Shown here piece after piece: positions 48,940-58,326 of a stretch of DNA of 64,000 bases. The notes beneath the pieces were generated by a model. The model did not search any database and was not told the origin of the DNA. It saw only the letters and a program-made list of their open reading frames with translations. Both the position numbers and the translations under genes were made by a program. The number at the start of each line of letters is the position of its first letter. Position 1 is the first letter of the stretch. The stretch comes from Nocardia araoensis NBRC 100135 (GTDB lineage Bacteria; Actinomycetota; Actinomycetes; Mycobacteriales; Mycobacteriaceae), in the NCBI RefSeq assembly GCF_000308435.1, contig NZ_BAFR01000107.1, forward strand, positions 124,001 through 188,000, written 5' to 3'.

Positions 48940-51900
48940 TCAGCCGCCAATCAGCGCGGCGCTCTCCTCTGATTCCGGCTCGGGCCGCAACCGCGGAAGC
49001 AGCACCGCGGCGGCGGTGGCGGTGGTCGCGCACGTGGTCGCGATCCCCCAGCCGACCGGATCCAGCGGGCGGCAACCGAAGTAGCCGCACAGACCCGGTG
49101 TCATCACCACCGCGCCCAGCACCGCGCCACTGGCGGCCGTGGTGAGCCACACCAAGGGGCTGCGGTAGCCCGAGACCAGCGTCTGACCCAGCTGCGTGCC
49201 GATGAGCGCGACCAGGCCGATGGTGGCGGCGCGCCGCTGCGTGCCGGTCATGCGCCCGAGGGTCCAGGCGACCGACGCACTGGTGGCGGTGGCGACGCCG
49301 CGGACGCCCAGCGTGTGCAGCAGGTCGGGCCCCAGGCGCGCCGGCGGCAGTTCGGCCAGCCGCTCGGCCGCCCGCTGCGCCTGCGCCTGCGGGTCGTCGC
49401 CGTCGTCGGGATCGACCGCGTCCCGCTCGCGCGAGAGCGCGAGCGCCATCGCGGGGAACATGTCGGTGAGCATGTTCACCAGCAGGAACTGCCGGGTGCC
49501 CAGTGGCGCCTGGCCGCTGACGGCGGTGCCGTAGAGCGTGAAGGCCACCTCGCCCGCGTTGCCGCCGACCAGCACGCCGACGGCGTCGGTGACCCGCTGC
49601 CACATGCCGCGGCCTTCGACCAGGGCGTGCAGCAGCACCAAGGGGTCGGGGTGGGTGAGCACCATGTCGGCGGCGTTGCGTGCGGCGACCGAACCCTGTG
49701 CGGCCAAACCGATTCCGACGTCGGCGGTGCGGATCGCGGCGGCGTCGTTGCTGCCGTCGCCGGTCATGCCGACCACGTGGCCCGCGCGGCGCAGCGCCGC
49801 CACGATACGCACCTTCTGCTCCGGGCTGACCCGGGCGAAGACCGTGCCCTGTTCGATCAGTTCCGCCCGCGCGGTCTCGTCGAGGCGGTCGAGGTCCGCG
49901 CCGGTCACCACCTCCCCCGCCTCGATACCGAGCTGGCGGGCCACCGCCGACGCGGTCACCGGGTGATCGCCGGTGATCATGCGCACGCTGATGCCGTTGC
50001 GCTGCAACGCGGTCACCAGCGGCACCGTCTGCGGGCGGGGCGCGTCGGCGAGGCCGATGAACCCGAGCAGGCTGAGTTCGACGACCGCCGCCTCGACGTC
50101 GTCGGGTTCGGCAGGCAGGTCGCGTCGGGCCACCACCAGCACCCGCAGGCCCTGTTCGGCGAGATCGCGGACCACCTGTTCGGCGCGTTCGCGCACGCCC
50201 TCGTCGAAGGGCTGGTCGAGCTCGCCCACCCGCACCTTGGTGCAGCGCGACAGCACGACTTCCGGCGCGCCCTTGACGATCAGCCGCAGTTTGCGCGTGG
50301 TGTGGCCGAGGGTCGCGGCGTAGCCGCGGTTGGATTCGAATGGAATCTCCTCGATCGCATCCCAGCGGCGGGCGTCCGCACCGAGCGCCTCCTCCGCGGC
50401 TTCGACCACGGCGCGGTCGGTGGCGTGCAGGATCGGGCCCTCGGCGGGATCGGGGCAGGCGCGGGCCGCGGCGCGCAGCAGACGGTGCGCGTATTCGGCG
50501 TCGGCGTCGGGGGACCACTGGTCGTGGAGGTCGGCGAGGGTGGTCAGGCGCAACCGCCCCTCGGTCAGCGTGCCGGTCTTGTCGAAGCACAAGGTGTCCA
50601 CGCGGCCGAGCGCCTCGACGGTGCGGCTGGCGCGCACCAGCACGCCGTGGCGTGACAGCCTGCGTGCGGCGGCGAGTTGGGCGACCGTCGCCACCAGCGG
50701 CAGTCCCTCGGGGACCGCGGCGACGGCGACCGCGACGCCGTCGGCGATCGCGGTGCGCAGCGGCCTGCCGCGCAGCATGCCCAGTCCGGTCACGATGCCG
50801 CCGCCGGTCAGGGTCAGCGGCAGGGCGCGGTCGGTCAGCCTGCGCAATTGCGCCTGCACGCCACCCTTCTCCGGCGGGATCGCGCCGGCGGCGGCACGGC
50901 CGGCCTGGGTATCGGCACCGACGGCGACGACGATCGCCCGCCCGGTGCCGTTGACGACGGTACTGCCTTCGAAGACCATGCAGGCGCGATCGGCCACCGC
51001 CCGGCCCGGGGTGGCCGCGACCTCCTTGTCGACGGTGATCGACTCGCCGGTGAGGCCGGATTCGTCCATTTCCAGGTCCTCGGCGCGCAGCAGCCGCGCG
51101 TCGGCGGGGACCACGTCCCCGGCCCGCAGCACGATCACGTCGCCGAGCGCGAGCACGTTCGCGGCCACCCGATGCTCGCGCGGTTCCTCGGCGTCGAGTT
51201 CGGCGCGATCGATCACGCGGGCGCTGAGTTGTTCCCCCTCGAACAGGCGATACAGCGCGTCCTCGGCGCGCTGGCGCTGCCAGGCGGAGACCAGCGCGTT
51301 GACGCCGAGCACCGACGACAGCAGCACCGCGTCCGACGGCGCGCCGAGTACGGCGGTGGCGACCGCGCCGACCCCCAGAATGGGGGTGAGCGGATCGGCG
51401 AGTTCGCGGCGCAGCTGGCCGGCGAACGACGACGCCGACGCGACGACGCTCGCGCCGGGGATACGAGCGACGCGGCTGGGCTGGGCGCGCTCGGTCACCG
51501 GAACGGGCTTCGGCAACCGGCTCAGCACCTCCTCGGGCTCGAGGGCATGCCAGGGCAGCAACGGTGCGAGCGTGGCCGGTGGGGCGCTGCGGGCCGAACG
51601 CCATCCGGTGAAGGCGCCGGTGAGCAGGCCGGTGTAGTGGGCGACGGTCATCGGCGACGAGCGGCCCGCGCTGTCGGGGGCTACCGCGAGCAGCAGACCG
51701 CCCAGCGCCGCTCCGGACAAGGCCAGTGAGCGGCCGCGCTCGCTCACCTGGCGGGCCGGAGCGATGGCGGCGAGGACGCGGTCGGCCTGCGCGAGGTCAC
51801 GACAGACCGCGTCGGCGGTCCACGGCATCTGCAGCGCATTGGCTTCGCGCACGGCCAGACCGATCGCGACATCGGCATGGGCCAGCGCCTTGTGCGCGCG

Positions 51901-53568
51901 CGGGCTCAGCACGGCGACGACGTGGCCGTCCTTCTGCAGTGCGCGCACCAGCCCGCTCATCGACGTGGACGGGGAGACGAATTCGTCTGCCATCGAGCGT
52001 AGTTCGGCAGCGTCGGCGCCCGCGGCGAGGGTGATGCGCAAGCCCGCGCTGCGCGCCCGACCCAGCAGCGCGTGTGCCCGCCGGTCGAGTTCCCGGCCGA
52101 CCAGCACGCGTCCGACCGGTGTTCCGTTGTCGTGGAGTTCGCGCCACACGGGGCGGCGCGTCACACCGTCGTCGGGCCTTCCGGTCGCGGGGTGCACCAG
52201 TCGGCGGTGGCCTCCGGTCGACAGGTAGCGGCCGGTGTCGTCGGGCTGCTGGTCTTCCCGGCCGTCGGCGGTCTCGTGCTCCCACAGCAGGCGCTGGCTC
52301 GCGCTCCATACCTCGGCGACCGTCCATCTCGGGTCGGTCGCTTCGGCGTCGAGAACCAGACGCCGCGCGGTCAGCAGCGACTCTCCATCGATGACCAACG
52401 CCGACAATCGATCCAGCCGCCGCCACACCCGTGGGTGCATCGTCAGCACACCCGCCCGGCTCAGCATCGTGGAGACGAGCGCGCCGTAGGCTTCACGGCT
52501 GGCCCGCGCCGCCTTGGGCGCTCCCAGCTCCAGCGCGTCGGCCGCGCCGAACAGGCCGCGTCCGCCGAGGACGGAAGTGACCGCACCCACCAGCGCGCCC
52601 GCGGCCGTCTCGTCGGCGACCCGTTCGATCGGTCCCTGCGGCATGTCGACCACACGGTCGGGCGGGGACAGCGGAACACATACTTCCGCGGGGCGGCGGT
52701 CGATCTCGGCCTCCCAGTCCTGCCACTGCACATAGCGGGTCAGCGACTCGGCCAGCGTGAAACCGCGGTGTACCGCGTCGATCACCAGATTCGCCGTGCC
52801 CGCCGCCGCGGTGTTGCCCAAGGCGTTGCCGATCGCGTTCGCCGTGGTCAGCACCAGATCGGTCCGTGGACGGCCGAGCTGCTCCTCCAGCCGTTTGCGG
52901 AGGCGGGGCTGGGTGTCGACGAAGGCGGCCGCCGCGCGCAGCACCCGGGCGGGCCCGCGCAACGGCAGCACCGCACCCACCGCGGACAACCCGATCGCGC
53001 ACACATCGCCCGCGACTTGGATCCCCGCCGCCAGCAACGGCTCCCGGTCCCCGGGGTGCTCGCAGCCGCGGCTCCAGTCCAGATCGCCGACCGCGGTATC
53101 GGCCTCGACGGATTCGATGGCCGAGACCAGGGCGGGCAGATCCGCCGCACCGTGCTCGAGAGCGGCGACGATGCGGCCGGTCACCGCGTTGACCCGCCAC
53201 CAGCGCACATCGCGGCGGCGATCCAGGGTCCGGTGCAGCGCCTGGGTGACGTCTTCGCTCTTGCCGGAGTCCAGTCCGCGCACCTCGACCGTGGCCCGGT
53301 CCTCGTAGAGCGCCACCCGGCGGCGCGACCGCAGCGCATGCGGATCGACCAGCGCCGCCAATTCGTCGCGCAACTCCTCGTCCCGGCCCAGGTTCAGCAG
53401 CGACACACCCGCCCGCGCGCCCGCCGCCACCGCCTGCACCGGCGCCTGCGCCGCTCTGGTTCCCAGATCGACGGCCTTCTCCACGCTCGCGCGGGCCACT
53501 TCCGCCGCAACGGAGGTCGGCGCCTCGAGCCACCACGGTGAGACGACTCCGCGTAGTAAGAAGCTCAT
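48940..53568 (-). CDS. ctpI: Large cation-translocating P-type ATPase, CtpI-like
   Basis: 1542-residue P-type ATPase, far longer than the usual 700-950 aa, like mycobacterial CtpI. The first roughly 700 residues are an extra N-terminal region with weak internal similarity to ATPase segments; the C-terminal half holds the normal core: LTGES actuator loop, DKTGTLTEGR with the phosphorylated Asp, KGAPEVVLSRC nucleotide-binding segment, and MTGDGSNDAAAIR hinge. About ten membrane segments lie around these. The transported ion is unknown for CtpI. A perfect GTTT-N15-GGGTAG promoter ends 10 bp before the ATG, placing it in a stress regulon. Confidence 0.93.
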   Translation of the reverse strand: MSFLLRGVVSPWWLEAPTSVAAEVARASVEKAVDLGTRAAQAPVQAVAAGARAGVSLLNLGRDEELRDELAALVDPHALRSRRRVALYEDRATVEVRGLDSGKSEDVTQALHRTLDRRRDVRWWRVNAVTGRIVAALEHGAADLPALVSAIESVEADTAVGDLDWSRGCEHPGDREPLLAAGIQVAGDVCAIGLSAVGAVLPLRGPARVLRAAAAFVDTQPRLRKRLEEQLGRPRTDLVLTTANAIGNALGNTAAAGTANLVIDAVHRGFTLAESLTRYVQWQDWEAEIDRRPAEVCVPLSPPDRVVDMPQGPIERVADETAAGALVGAVTSVLGGRGLFGAADALELGAPKAARASREAYGALVSTMLSRAGVLTMHPRVWRRLDRLSALVIDGESLLTARRLVLDAEATDPRWTVAEVWSASQRLLWEHETADGREDQQPDDTGRYLSTGGHRRLVHPATGRPDDGVTRRPVWRELHDNGTPVGRVLVGRELDRRAHALLGRARSAGLRITLAAGADAAELRSMADEFVSPSTSMSGLVRALQKDGHVVAVLSPRAHKALAHADVAIGLAVREANALQMPWTADAVCRDLAQADRVLAAIAPARQVSERGRSLALSGAALGGLLLAVAPDSAGRSSPMTVAHYTGLLTGAFTGWRSARSAPPATLAPLLPWHALEPEEVLSRLPKPVPVTERAQPSRVARIPGASVVASASSFAGQLRRELADPLTPILGVGAVATAVLGAPSDAVLLSSVLGVNALVSAWQRQRAEDALYRLFEGEQLSARVIDRAELDAEEPREHRVAANVLALGDVIVLRAGDVVPADARLLRAEDLEMDESGLTGESITVDKEVAATPGRAVADRACMVFEGSTVVNGTGRAIVVAVGADTQAGRAAAGAIPPEKGGVQAQLRRLTDRALPLTLTGGGIVTGLGMLRGRPLRTAIADGVAVAVAAVPEGLPLVATVAQLAAARRLSRHGVLVRASRTVEALGRVDTLCFDKTGTLTEGRLRLTTLADLHDQWSPDADAEYAHRLLRAAARACPDPAEGPILHATDRAVVEAAEEALGADARRWDAIEEIPFESNRGYAATLGHTTRKLRLIVKGAPEVVLSRCTKVRVGELDQPFDEGVRERAEQVVRDLAEQGLRVLVVARRDLPAEPDDVEAAVVELSLLGFIGLADAPRPQTVPLVTALQRNGISVRMITGDHPVTASAVARQLGIEAGEVVTGADLDRLDETARAELIEQGTVFARVSPEQKVRIVAALRRAGHVVGMTGDGSNDAAAIRTADVGIGLAAQGSVAARNAADMVLTHPDPLVLLHALVEGRGMWQRVTDAVGVLVGGNAGEVAFTLYGTAVSGQAPLGTRQFLLVNMLTDMFPAMALALSRERDAVDPDDGDDPQAQAQRAAERLAELPPARLGPDLLHTLGVRGVATATSASVAWTLGRMTGTQRRAATIGLVALIGTQLGQTLVSGYRSPLVWLTTAASGAVLGAVVMTPGLCGYFGCRPLDPVGWGIATTCATTATAAAVLLPRLRPEPESEESAALIGG

Positions 53569-53577
53569 ACACGGCAG

Positions 53578-53602
53578 CTACCCAGGCATGGACTCAGCAA
53601 AC
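53578..53602 (-). promoter_or_regulatory. SigF/SigB-like promoter GTTT-N15-GGGTAG for the CtpI gene
   Basis: On the minus strand GTTT (53602-53599) and GGGTAG (53583-53578) are separated by exactly 15 nt, 9 bp before the ATG at 53568. This is the actinobacterial stress-sigma consensus. Confidence 0.65.
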
Positions 53603-53660
53603 CGGCACGGCCGCGGTCTCGGGCGCCGCGGCCGGGCCAGGTGCGGACCCGTCGGGCCGG

Positions 53661-54851
53661 TCAGTTCGCGGTCGGGTCGAGCACGATCTTCACCGCACCG
53701 TCGGTCTTCTGCTGGAAGGTGGCGTAGGCCTGCGGCGCGTCGGTCAGCGGGAGGCGATGGGTCGCGAAGGTGTCCACACCCAGCGGGTCGCCGTCGCGCA
53801 GCAGCGGCGTGATGTCCTCGACCCACCGTTTGACGTTCGCCTGGCCCATTCGCACCTGGATCTGCTTGTCGAACAACACCCGCATCGGCAGCGGGTCGAG
53901 CATGCCGCCGTAGACGCCGATCACCGAGATCGTGCCACCGCGGCGGACGATGTCGATGGCGGAGTGCAGCGCCGCGAGCCGGTCGATGCCCGCGGTGTCC
54001 ATCACCTTCTGGGCCACGAAATCCGGCAGGAACGCCGCCGAGCGCTGAGCCGCCGACGCGATCGGCGACCCGTGGGCCTCCATCCCCACCGCGTCGATCA
54101 CCGAGTCGGTGCCCCGGCCGTCGGTCCACCCGCGGATGATGTCGCCGAGCGGCTCGTCGACGGCGTCGAGGTCGATGACCTCCACGCCGCGCTCGGCCAC
54201 CCGCGCCAGCCGCTCGGGCACCCGGTCGACACCGATGACGCGATAGCCACGGTGCGCGGCGACCCGGCAGGCCATGTCCCCGATCGGGCCCAGACCCAGC
54301 ACGGTCACCGATCCGCCGTCCGGGACTCCGGCGTATTCCACCGCCTGCCACGCCGTGGGCAGCACGTCCGACAGGTACAGGAAGCGGTCGTCGGCCGGCC
54401 CGTCGGGCACTTTGATGTGGGTGGCGTCCGCGTGCGGCACCCGCAGGTACTCGGCTTGGCCGCCGGGCACCTGACCGTAGAGCTTGGAATAGCCGAACAG
54501 CGCCGCGCCGCATCCGTACTCGCGGACCTGCGTGGTCTCGCACTGGGTGGGCAGGCCGGTCCGGCACATGTAGCAGGCGCCGCAGCTGATCTGGAACGGG
54601 ATGACGACGCGGTCGCCGCGTGCCAGCCCGGCGACGGCCGAACCGGTCTCCACCACACGTCCCATGGGTTCGTGGCCGAGGACGTCGCCGTTGCTCATAT
54701 AGGCGCCGAGTACTTCGTACAGGTGCAGGTCGGATCCGCAGATCCCGGTCGAGGTGACCTCGATGATCGCGTCGGTCGGGGCCTCGATCCGAGGATCGGG
54801 CACCGTCTCCACGGCGATCTTGCGTCGTCCTTGCCAGGTCACTGCCTTCAT
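53661..54851 (-). CDS. Zinc-dependent alcohol/formaldehyde dehydrogenase
   Basis: 396-residue medium-chain dehydrogenase. The catalytic zinc region ICGSDLHLYEV and GHEPMGRV, the structural-zinc Cys cluster SCGACYMCRTGLPTQC, and the cofactor motif GLGPIGDMA are complete. The length and VWEYG-like insertions fit the glutathione-independent formaldehyde dehydrogenase/long-chain zinc ADH subgroup. AAGGAG precedes the ATG at 54851; a perfect GTTT-N15-GGGTAG promoter lies upstream. Probably detoxifies aldehydes under stress. Confidence 0.92.
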   Translation of the reverse strand: MKAVTWQGRRKIAVETVPDPRIEAPTDAIIEVTSTGICGSDLHLYEVLGAYMSNGDVLGHEPMGRVVETGSAVAGLARGDRVVIPFQISCGACYMCRTGLPTQCETTQVREYGCGAALFGYSKLYGQVPGGQAEYLRVPHADATHIKVPDGPADDRFLYLSDVLPTAWQAVEYAGVPDGGSVTVLGLGPIGDMACRVAAHRGYRVIGVDRVPERLARVAERGVEVIDLDAVDEPLGDIIRGWTDGRGTDSVIDAVGMEAHGSPIASAAQRSAAFLPDFVAQKVMDTAGIDRLAALHSAIDIVRRGGTISVIGVYGGMLDPLPMRVLFDKQIQVRMGQANVKRWVEDITPLLRDGDPLGVDTFATHRLPLTDAPQAYATFQQKTDGAVKIVLDPTAN

Positions 54852-54891
54852 CCGGGAGGCTCCTTCGTCGAAGTCGGTGTTTGTCACCGTC

Positions 54892-54916
54892 CTACCCGGA
54901 CACCTGGGCCCGAAAC
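54892..54916 (-). promoter_or_regulatory. SigF/SigB-like promoter GTTT-N15-GGGTAG for the zinc ADH gene
   Basis: GTTT (54916-54913), 15-nt spacer, GGGTAG (54897-54892), about 40 bp upstream of the ATG, leaving room for a normal leader with AAGGAG. Confidence 0.65.
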
Positions 54917-54997
54917 GATCGCGCCGGGGTCTGCCCGAGCGACGCGGGGTGGGCAACACCGCAGGCCACGGCGCGCGGGGCGGGCGGTATGCCGGAT

Positions 54998-55022
54998 GTG
55001 TGCCGCCGCCGATTCGGGGTAG
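54998..55022 (+). promoter_or_regulatory. SigF/SigB-like promoter GTGT-N15-GGGTAG for the decarboxylase gene
   Basis: GTGT (consensus GTTT), 15-nt spacer, then GGGTAG at 55017-55022, ending 9 bp before the GTG start at 55032. One mismatch in the -35. Confidence 0.5.
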
Positions 55023-55031
55023 GCGGTAGCC

Positions 55032-56495
55032 GTGGACCATTCACGAGCTCCTCTGCTGGAAGCACTTGCCGACTACCACCGGCTGGGCCGGTACGGCTTC
55101 ACGCCTCCCGGGCATCGGCAAGGACGCGGAACCGACGAACGCGTCTTGGACGTGATCGGCCGGGACGCCTTCGGATCCGACGTGCTGGCCGTCGCCGGGT
55201 TGGACGACCGGCTCTCGCGTGGTGGCTATCTGTCGCGCGCCGAGGCGCTCATGGCCGACGCGGTGCGCGCGGAGACGGCGTTCTTCTCCACCTGCGGCAG
55301 TTCGCTGTCGGTGAAGGCGGCCATGATGACGGTGGCGGGCGGCCACGACGGCGGCCTGCTCGTGGCGCGCGACAGCCACAAATCGGTCGTCGCCGGCCTG
55401 ATCTTCTCCGGCGTCCAGCCGCACTGGATCAGCCCGCGCTGGGATGCCGAGCACCATTTCGCGCACCCGCCCTCGCCGCGGCAGGTGTCCGAGGCGTGGG
55501 ACGAGCACCCCGATGCCGCGGGCGCGCTGATCGTGAGCCCGAGCCCCTACGGCACCTGCGCGGACATCGCGGGCATCGCCGAGGTCTGCCACGCGCGGGG
55601 CAAGCCGCTCATCGTCGACGAGGCGTGGGGCGCTCATCTGCCCTTCCACGACGACCTGCCGACCTGGGCGATGGACGCCGGGGCCGACCTATGCGTGGTC
55701 AGCGTGCACAAGATGGGCGCCGGATTCGAGCAGGGCTCGGTATTCCACCTGCAAGGCGATCTGGTCGACCCGATCAGGCTCAGCGAGTGCGCCGACCTGC
55801 TGATGACCACCAGCCCGAACGTGCTGGTCTACGCCGCGCTCGACGGCTGGCGCAGGCAGATGGTCGAGCGCGGGCAGGAACTGCTCGGCGCGGCGCTGCG
55901 GGTCGCCGAACAGGCCAGGCGCCAGCTCGCCGAGATCCCCGGCATCGAGGTGCTGGAGGACGAACTGCTCGGCGTCGAAGCCTCGCACGACCTGGACCGA
56001 CTGCAGGTCCTCATGGATGTGTCCGGCACCGGGGCCAGCGGCTATCAGGCCGCGGACTGGCTGCGTGAGCACCGCCGCATCGACATGGGATTGAGCGATC
56101 ACCGCCGGTTGCTCGCCACGCTGTCCCTCGCCGACGACAAGGACACCATCGACACCCTCGTCGACAGCGTCGCCGCTTGGCGCGACCAGCTGACCGATCC
56201 GCAGCCGCCCCGCATCCAGCTGCCCGGACCCGAGGACCTGCAGCTCGAGTCCGTGATGCTGCCGCGCGACGCGTTCTTCGCCCCGGTGCAGACCGTGGAC
56301 GCGCACGAGGCCGTCGGACGGATCGCCGCCGAGCAGCTCACCCCCTACCCGCCGGGCATTCCGGTGGTGGTGCCCGGTGAGCGCATCGACGCCGCCGTCG
56401 TCGACTACCTGCGCACCGGACTCGACGCGGGCATGAACGTGCCCGACGCCGCCGACGCCCGGCTGCGCACGATCCGGGTCGTCGCCAGCGATTGA
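55032..56495 (+). CDS. Orn/Lys/Arg decarboxylase-type PLP enzyme
   Basis: 487-residue fold-type-I PLP enzyme of the bacterial Orn/Lys/Arg decarboxylase (group III) family, lacking the long N-terminal wing domain. TPPGHRQG is the family start motif; STCGSSLSVKAAMM and DSHKSVVAGL contact PLP; DEAWGAHLPF has the Asp that pairs with the pyridine N; the PLP-Lys is in SVHKMGAGFEQGS. Expected products are CO2 and a diamine such as cadaverine, putrescine or agmatine, which can buffer acid stress. GTG start at 55032. The flavodoxin-fold gene follows 34 bp later. Confidence 0.92.
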   Translation: MDHSRAPLLEALADYHRLGRYGFTPPGHRQGRGTDERVLDVIGRDAFGSDVLAVAGLDDRLSRGGYLSRAEALMADAVRAETAFFSTCGSSLSVKAAMMTVAGGHDGGLLVARDSHKSVVAGLIFSGVQPHWISPRWDAEHHFAHPPSPRQVSEAWDEHPDAAGALIVSPSPYGTCADIAGIAEVCHARGKPLIVDEAWGAHLPFHDDLPTWAMDAGADLCVVSVHKMGAGFEQGSVFHLQGDLVDPIRLSECADLLMTTSPNVLVYAALDGWRRQMVERGQELLGAALRVAEQARRQLAEIPGIEVLEDELLGVEASHDLDRLQVLMDVSGTGASGYQAADWLREHRRIDMGLSDHRRLLATLSLADDKDTIDTLVDSVAAWRDQLTDPQPPRIQLPGPEDLQLESVMLPRDAFFAPVQTVDAHEAVGRIAAEQLTPYPPGIPVVVPGERIDAAVVDYLRTGLDAGMNVPDAADARLRTIRVVASD

Positions 56496-56529
56496 ACCGA
56501 ACATATTGTGGCTCAGGAGGTTTCATTAC

Positions 56530-57141
56530 ATGGCCGGACCGACCGCGCTCGCCTTGGTGTGCACGCTGAAGAAATCACCCGCCGAGTCCAGCAGTGACGT
56601 CATCGCCCGGCAGGTGCTCGACGAGCTGGCCGGGCACGACGTGCAGGGCACGGTGCTGCGGGTGGTGGACTACGACGTGCTGCCCGGAGTGACCACCGAC
56701 GAAGGCCACGGCGACCAGTGGCCGTCCATCCGCGAACGGATCGCGGCGGCCGACATCCTGCTGGTCTCCACCCCCACCTGGGTCGGGCACATGTCGTCGG
56801 TGGCGCAGCGGGTGCTGGAACGCTTGGACGCCGAACTATCGGAAACCGACGACGCGGGTCGTCCCGCGATGGTCGGCAAGGTGGCCGCGGTCGCGGTGGT
56901 CGGCAACGAGGACGGCGCGCACAAGATCGTCGCCGACCTGTATCAAGGGCTCAACGACATCGGCTTCACCATCCCGGCGCAGGGGTGCACGTACTGGAAC
57001 GACCAGGCCATGGGCGGCACCGACTATCAGGATCTCGACTCGATCCCGAAAGCCGTGGCCTCGGCGACCGCGGCGCTGGCCAGGAACGCCGCACACCTGG
57101 CCAGAGTGCTGGGCGCCCAGCAGTACCCGCCTGCCGAATGA
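56530..57141 (+). CDS. Flavodoxin-fold NAD(P)H-dependent reductase-like protein
   Basis: 203-residue flavodoxin-like protein: LALVCTLKKSPAESSSDVIA gives the FMN-phosphate loop, LLVSTPTWVGHMSSVAQRVLERL the second flavin loop, and VAVVGNEDGAHKIVADLYQGLNDIGFTIP the core strand and helix. Likely binds FMN and reduces quinones or other oxidants. The ATG at 56530 has AGGAGG 10 nt upstream; the earlier frame start at 56506 is rejected. It is 34 bp after the decarboxylase and probably in one operon with it. A bidirectional hairpin ends the unit. Confidence 0.9.
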   Translation: MAGPTALALVCTLKKSPAESSSDVIARQVLDELAGHDVQGTVLRVVDYDVLPGVTTDEGHGDQWPSIRERIAAADILLVSTPTWVGHMSSVAQRVLERLDAELSETDDAGRPAMVGKVAAVAVVGNEDGAHKIVADLYQGLNDIGFTIPAQGCTYWNDQAMGGTDYQDLDSIPKAVASATAALARNAAHLARVLGAQQYPPAE

Positions 57142-57150
57142 TTCCCGCAC

Positions 57151-57186
57151 GGTCGCGCCGGCACCTCCTTCGGCGCCGGCGCGACC
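57151..57186. terminator. Bidirectional hairpin terminator
   Basis: GGTCGCGCCGGC and its perfect reverse complement (12-bp arms) with a 12-nt loop, between the convergent flavodoxin and hemerythrin stops. No T-tract. Confidence 0.72.
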
Positions 57187-57194
57187 GCCCCGGG

Positions 57195-57695
57195 TCAGGC
57201 CAGCACGGCGTCCACGGCCTTCTTCAGAGCCGAGGGCTGCGCGGGCGAGGTCGGCGCCTTCTTCCTGAGTTCTTGCAGCCGCGCCCCGATCTCCTGGAGT
57301 TGCTTGCGCCCCAGATGTTCCCGCACCTTCGGGAACCACTCGTTCTCCTCCTCGTCGATGTGGTGGTCGACGTTCTCGATCAGCACGGTGGTCTTGGCGG
57401 TGAAGTGCTCGTCGTCGGGTTTCATCAGCGCCAACTCGCTGACCAGCACGTCGGCGACGTGGTGCTCCTCGTAGGACTCCAGGATGTCGTCCTCGAGTTC
57501 GGGCACGAGCTTGCGCACCTCGGGGTACATGCACTCGTTCTCGAGATAGGTGTGCACAGTGAGCGCCTCGATGATCTTGTTCACCACTCCCGCCTTGGTC
57601 CGGATGGCGTCGTCGCCCGCTTTCTCGAACTCGCGGAAGAGTTTTCGGATCGCCTTGTGGTCCTCGCGAAGCAGCACGATCGCGTCGGTGGTCAT
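57195..57695 (-). CDS. Hemerythrin HHE domain protein
   Basis: 166-residue four-helix hemerythrin-like protein. The diiron ligands are well placed: REDHKAIRKLF, LTVHTYLENECMYPEV, YEEHHVADVLV and VDHHIDEEENEWFPKV. This group is common in actinobacterial stress regulons and protects against peroxide or NO. The ATG at 57695 is preceded by AGGAGAAAACG. A GTTT-N15-GGGAAT element lies upstream, so it probably shares control with the neighbours. Confidence 0.93.
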   Translation of the reverse strand: MTTDAIVLLREDHKAIRKLFREFEKAGDDAIRTKAGVVNKIIEALTVHTYLENECMYPEVRKLVPELEDDILESYEEHHVADVLVSELALMKPDDEHFTAKTTVLIENVDHHIDEEENEWFPKVREHLGRKQLQEIGARLQELRKKAPTSPAQPSALKKAVDAVLA

Positions 57696-57732
57696 CGTTT
57701 TCTCCTAGCGTCGGGGCCGGTTCTCTGCCGAC

Positions 57733-57757
57733 ATTCCCGGCTCCGCCCCGCCGAAAC
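57733..57757 (-). promoter_or_regulatory. SigF/SigB-like promoter GTTT-N15-GGGAAT for the hemerythrin gene
   Basis: GTTT (57757-57754), 15-nt spacer, GGGAAT (57738-57733; consensus GGGTAT). Same spacing as the promoters of the neighbouring CtpI and ADH genes. Confidence 0.5.
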
Positions 57758-57830
57758 CGCGGCGTCCACCGTGCGGCGCGACTTGTCGCCGGTCGTATGG
57801 TGAGCCGCACGCAGCACAGAAAGGACGAAT

Positions 57831-58319
57831 ATGTCCCACGCGGACGACTACGCACACGAGCTGGCCGAATTGGCGCAGCGCACGGAGATCACCGTCGCGG
57901 TCGCCGAATCGCTCACGGCGGGCCGGCTGTGCGCCACCTTCGGCGCCGCGCCCGACTCGTCGGCGTGGTTCCGCGGTGGCCTCGTCGCCTACAGCACCGA
58001 GGTCAAGCAGACCGTTCTCGGGGTGCCCGACGGGCCGGTGGTGTCGCAGCCCGCGGCCGAAGCGATGGCCACCGGAGTCCGGGGCCTACTGAAAGCCGTT
58101 GTCGCCGTTGCTGTTACCGGTGCGGGCGGTCCTGATCCGCAGGACGGACAACCACCGGGCTCGGTCTGGTTCGCGATCGCCACCGAACACGACGTGCGCG
58201 CATGGCACCGTCAGTTCGACGGGGAACCGGAGGACGTGCTCGAGCAGACCATCGCCTGCGCGATCGAGGCGCTGCTGGGCACCGTGCGCGATCTGCACAC
58301 GGTCCGTTCGCCCGAGTGA
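57831..58319 (+). CDS. CinA family protein, C-terminal (NMN amidohydrolase) domain only
   Basis: 162-residue stand-alone CinA-C/PncC-like protein. VAVAESLTAGRLCATFGA and VRGGLVAYSTEVKQTVLGV are the family core; VAVTGAGGPDPQDGQPPGSVWFA matches the TGxAGP loop. Relatives hydrolyse nicotinamide mononucleotide to nicotinate mononucleotide in NAD recycling. The ATG has AGAAAGGACG upstream. It is divergent from the hemerythrin gene and convergent with the CDGSH gene (8-bp gap). Confidence 0.92.
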   Translation: MSHADDYAHELAELAQRTEITVAVAESLTAGRLCATFGAAPDSSAWFRGGLVAYSTEVKQTVLGVPDGPVVSQPAAEAMATGVRGLLKAVVAVAVTGAGGPDPQDGQPPGSVWFAIATEHDVRAWHRQFDGEPEDVLEQTIACAIEALLGTVRDLHTVRSPE

Positions 58320-58326
58320 CCCCTGG

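Noticed and set aside
48920..51604. 894-codon minus-strand ORF inside the CtpI gene
   Set aside because: Arg/Gly-rich out-of-frame shadow of the CtpI frame, which holds all P-type ATPase motifs.
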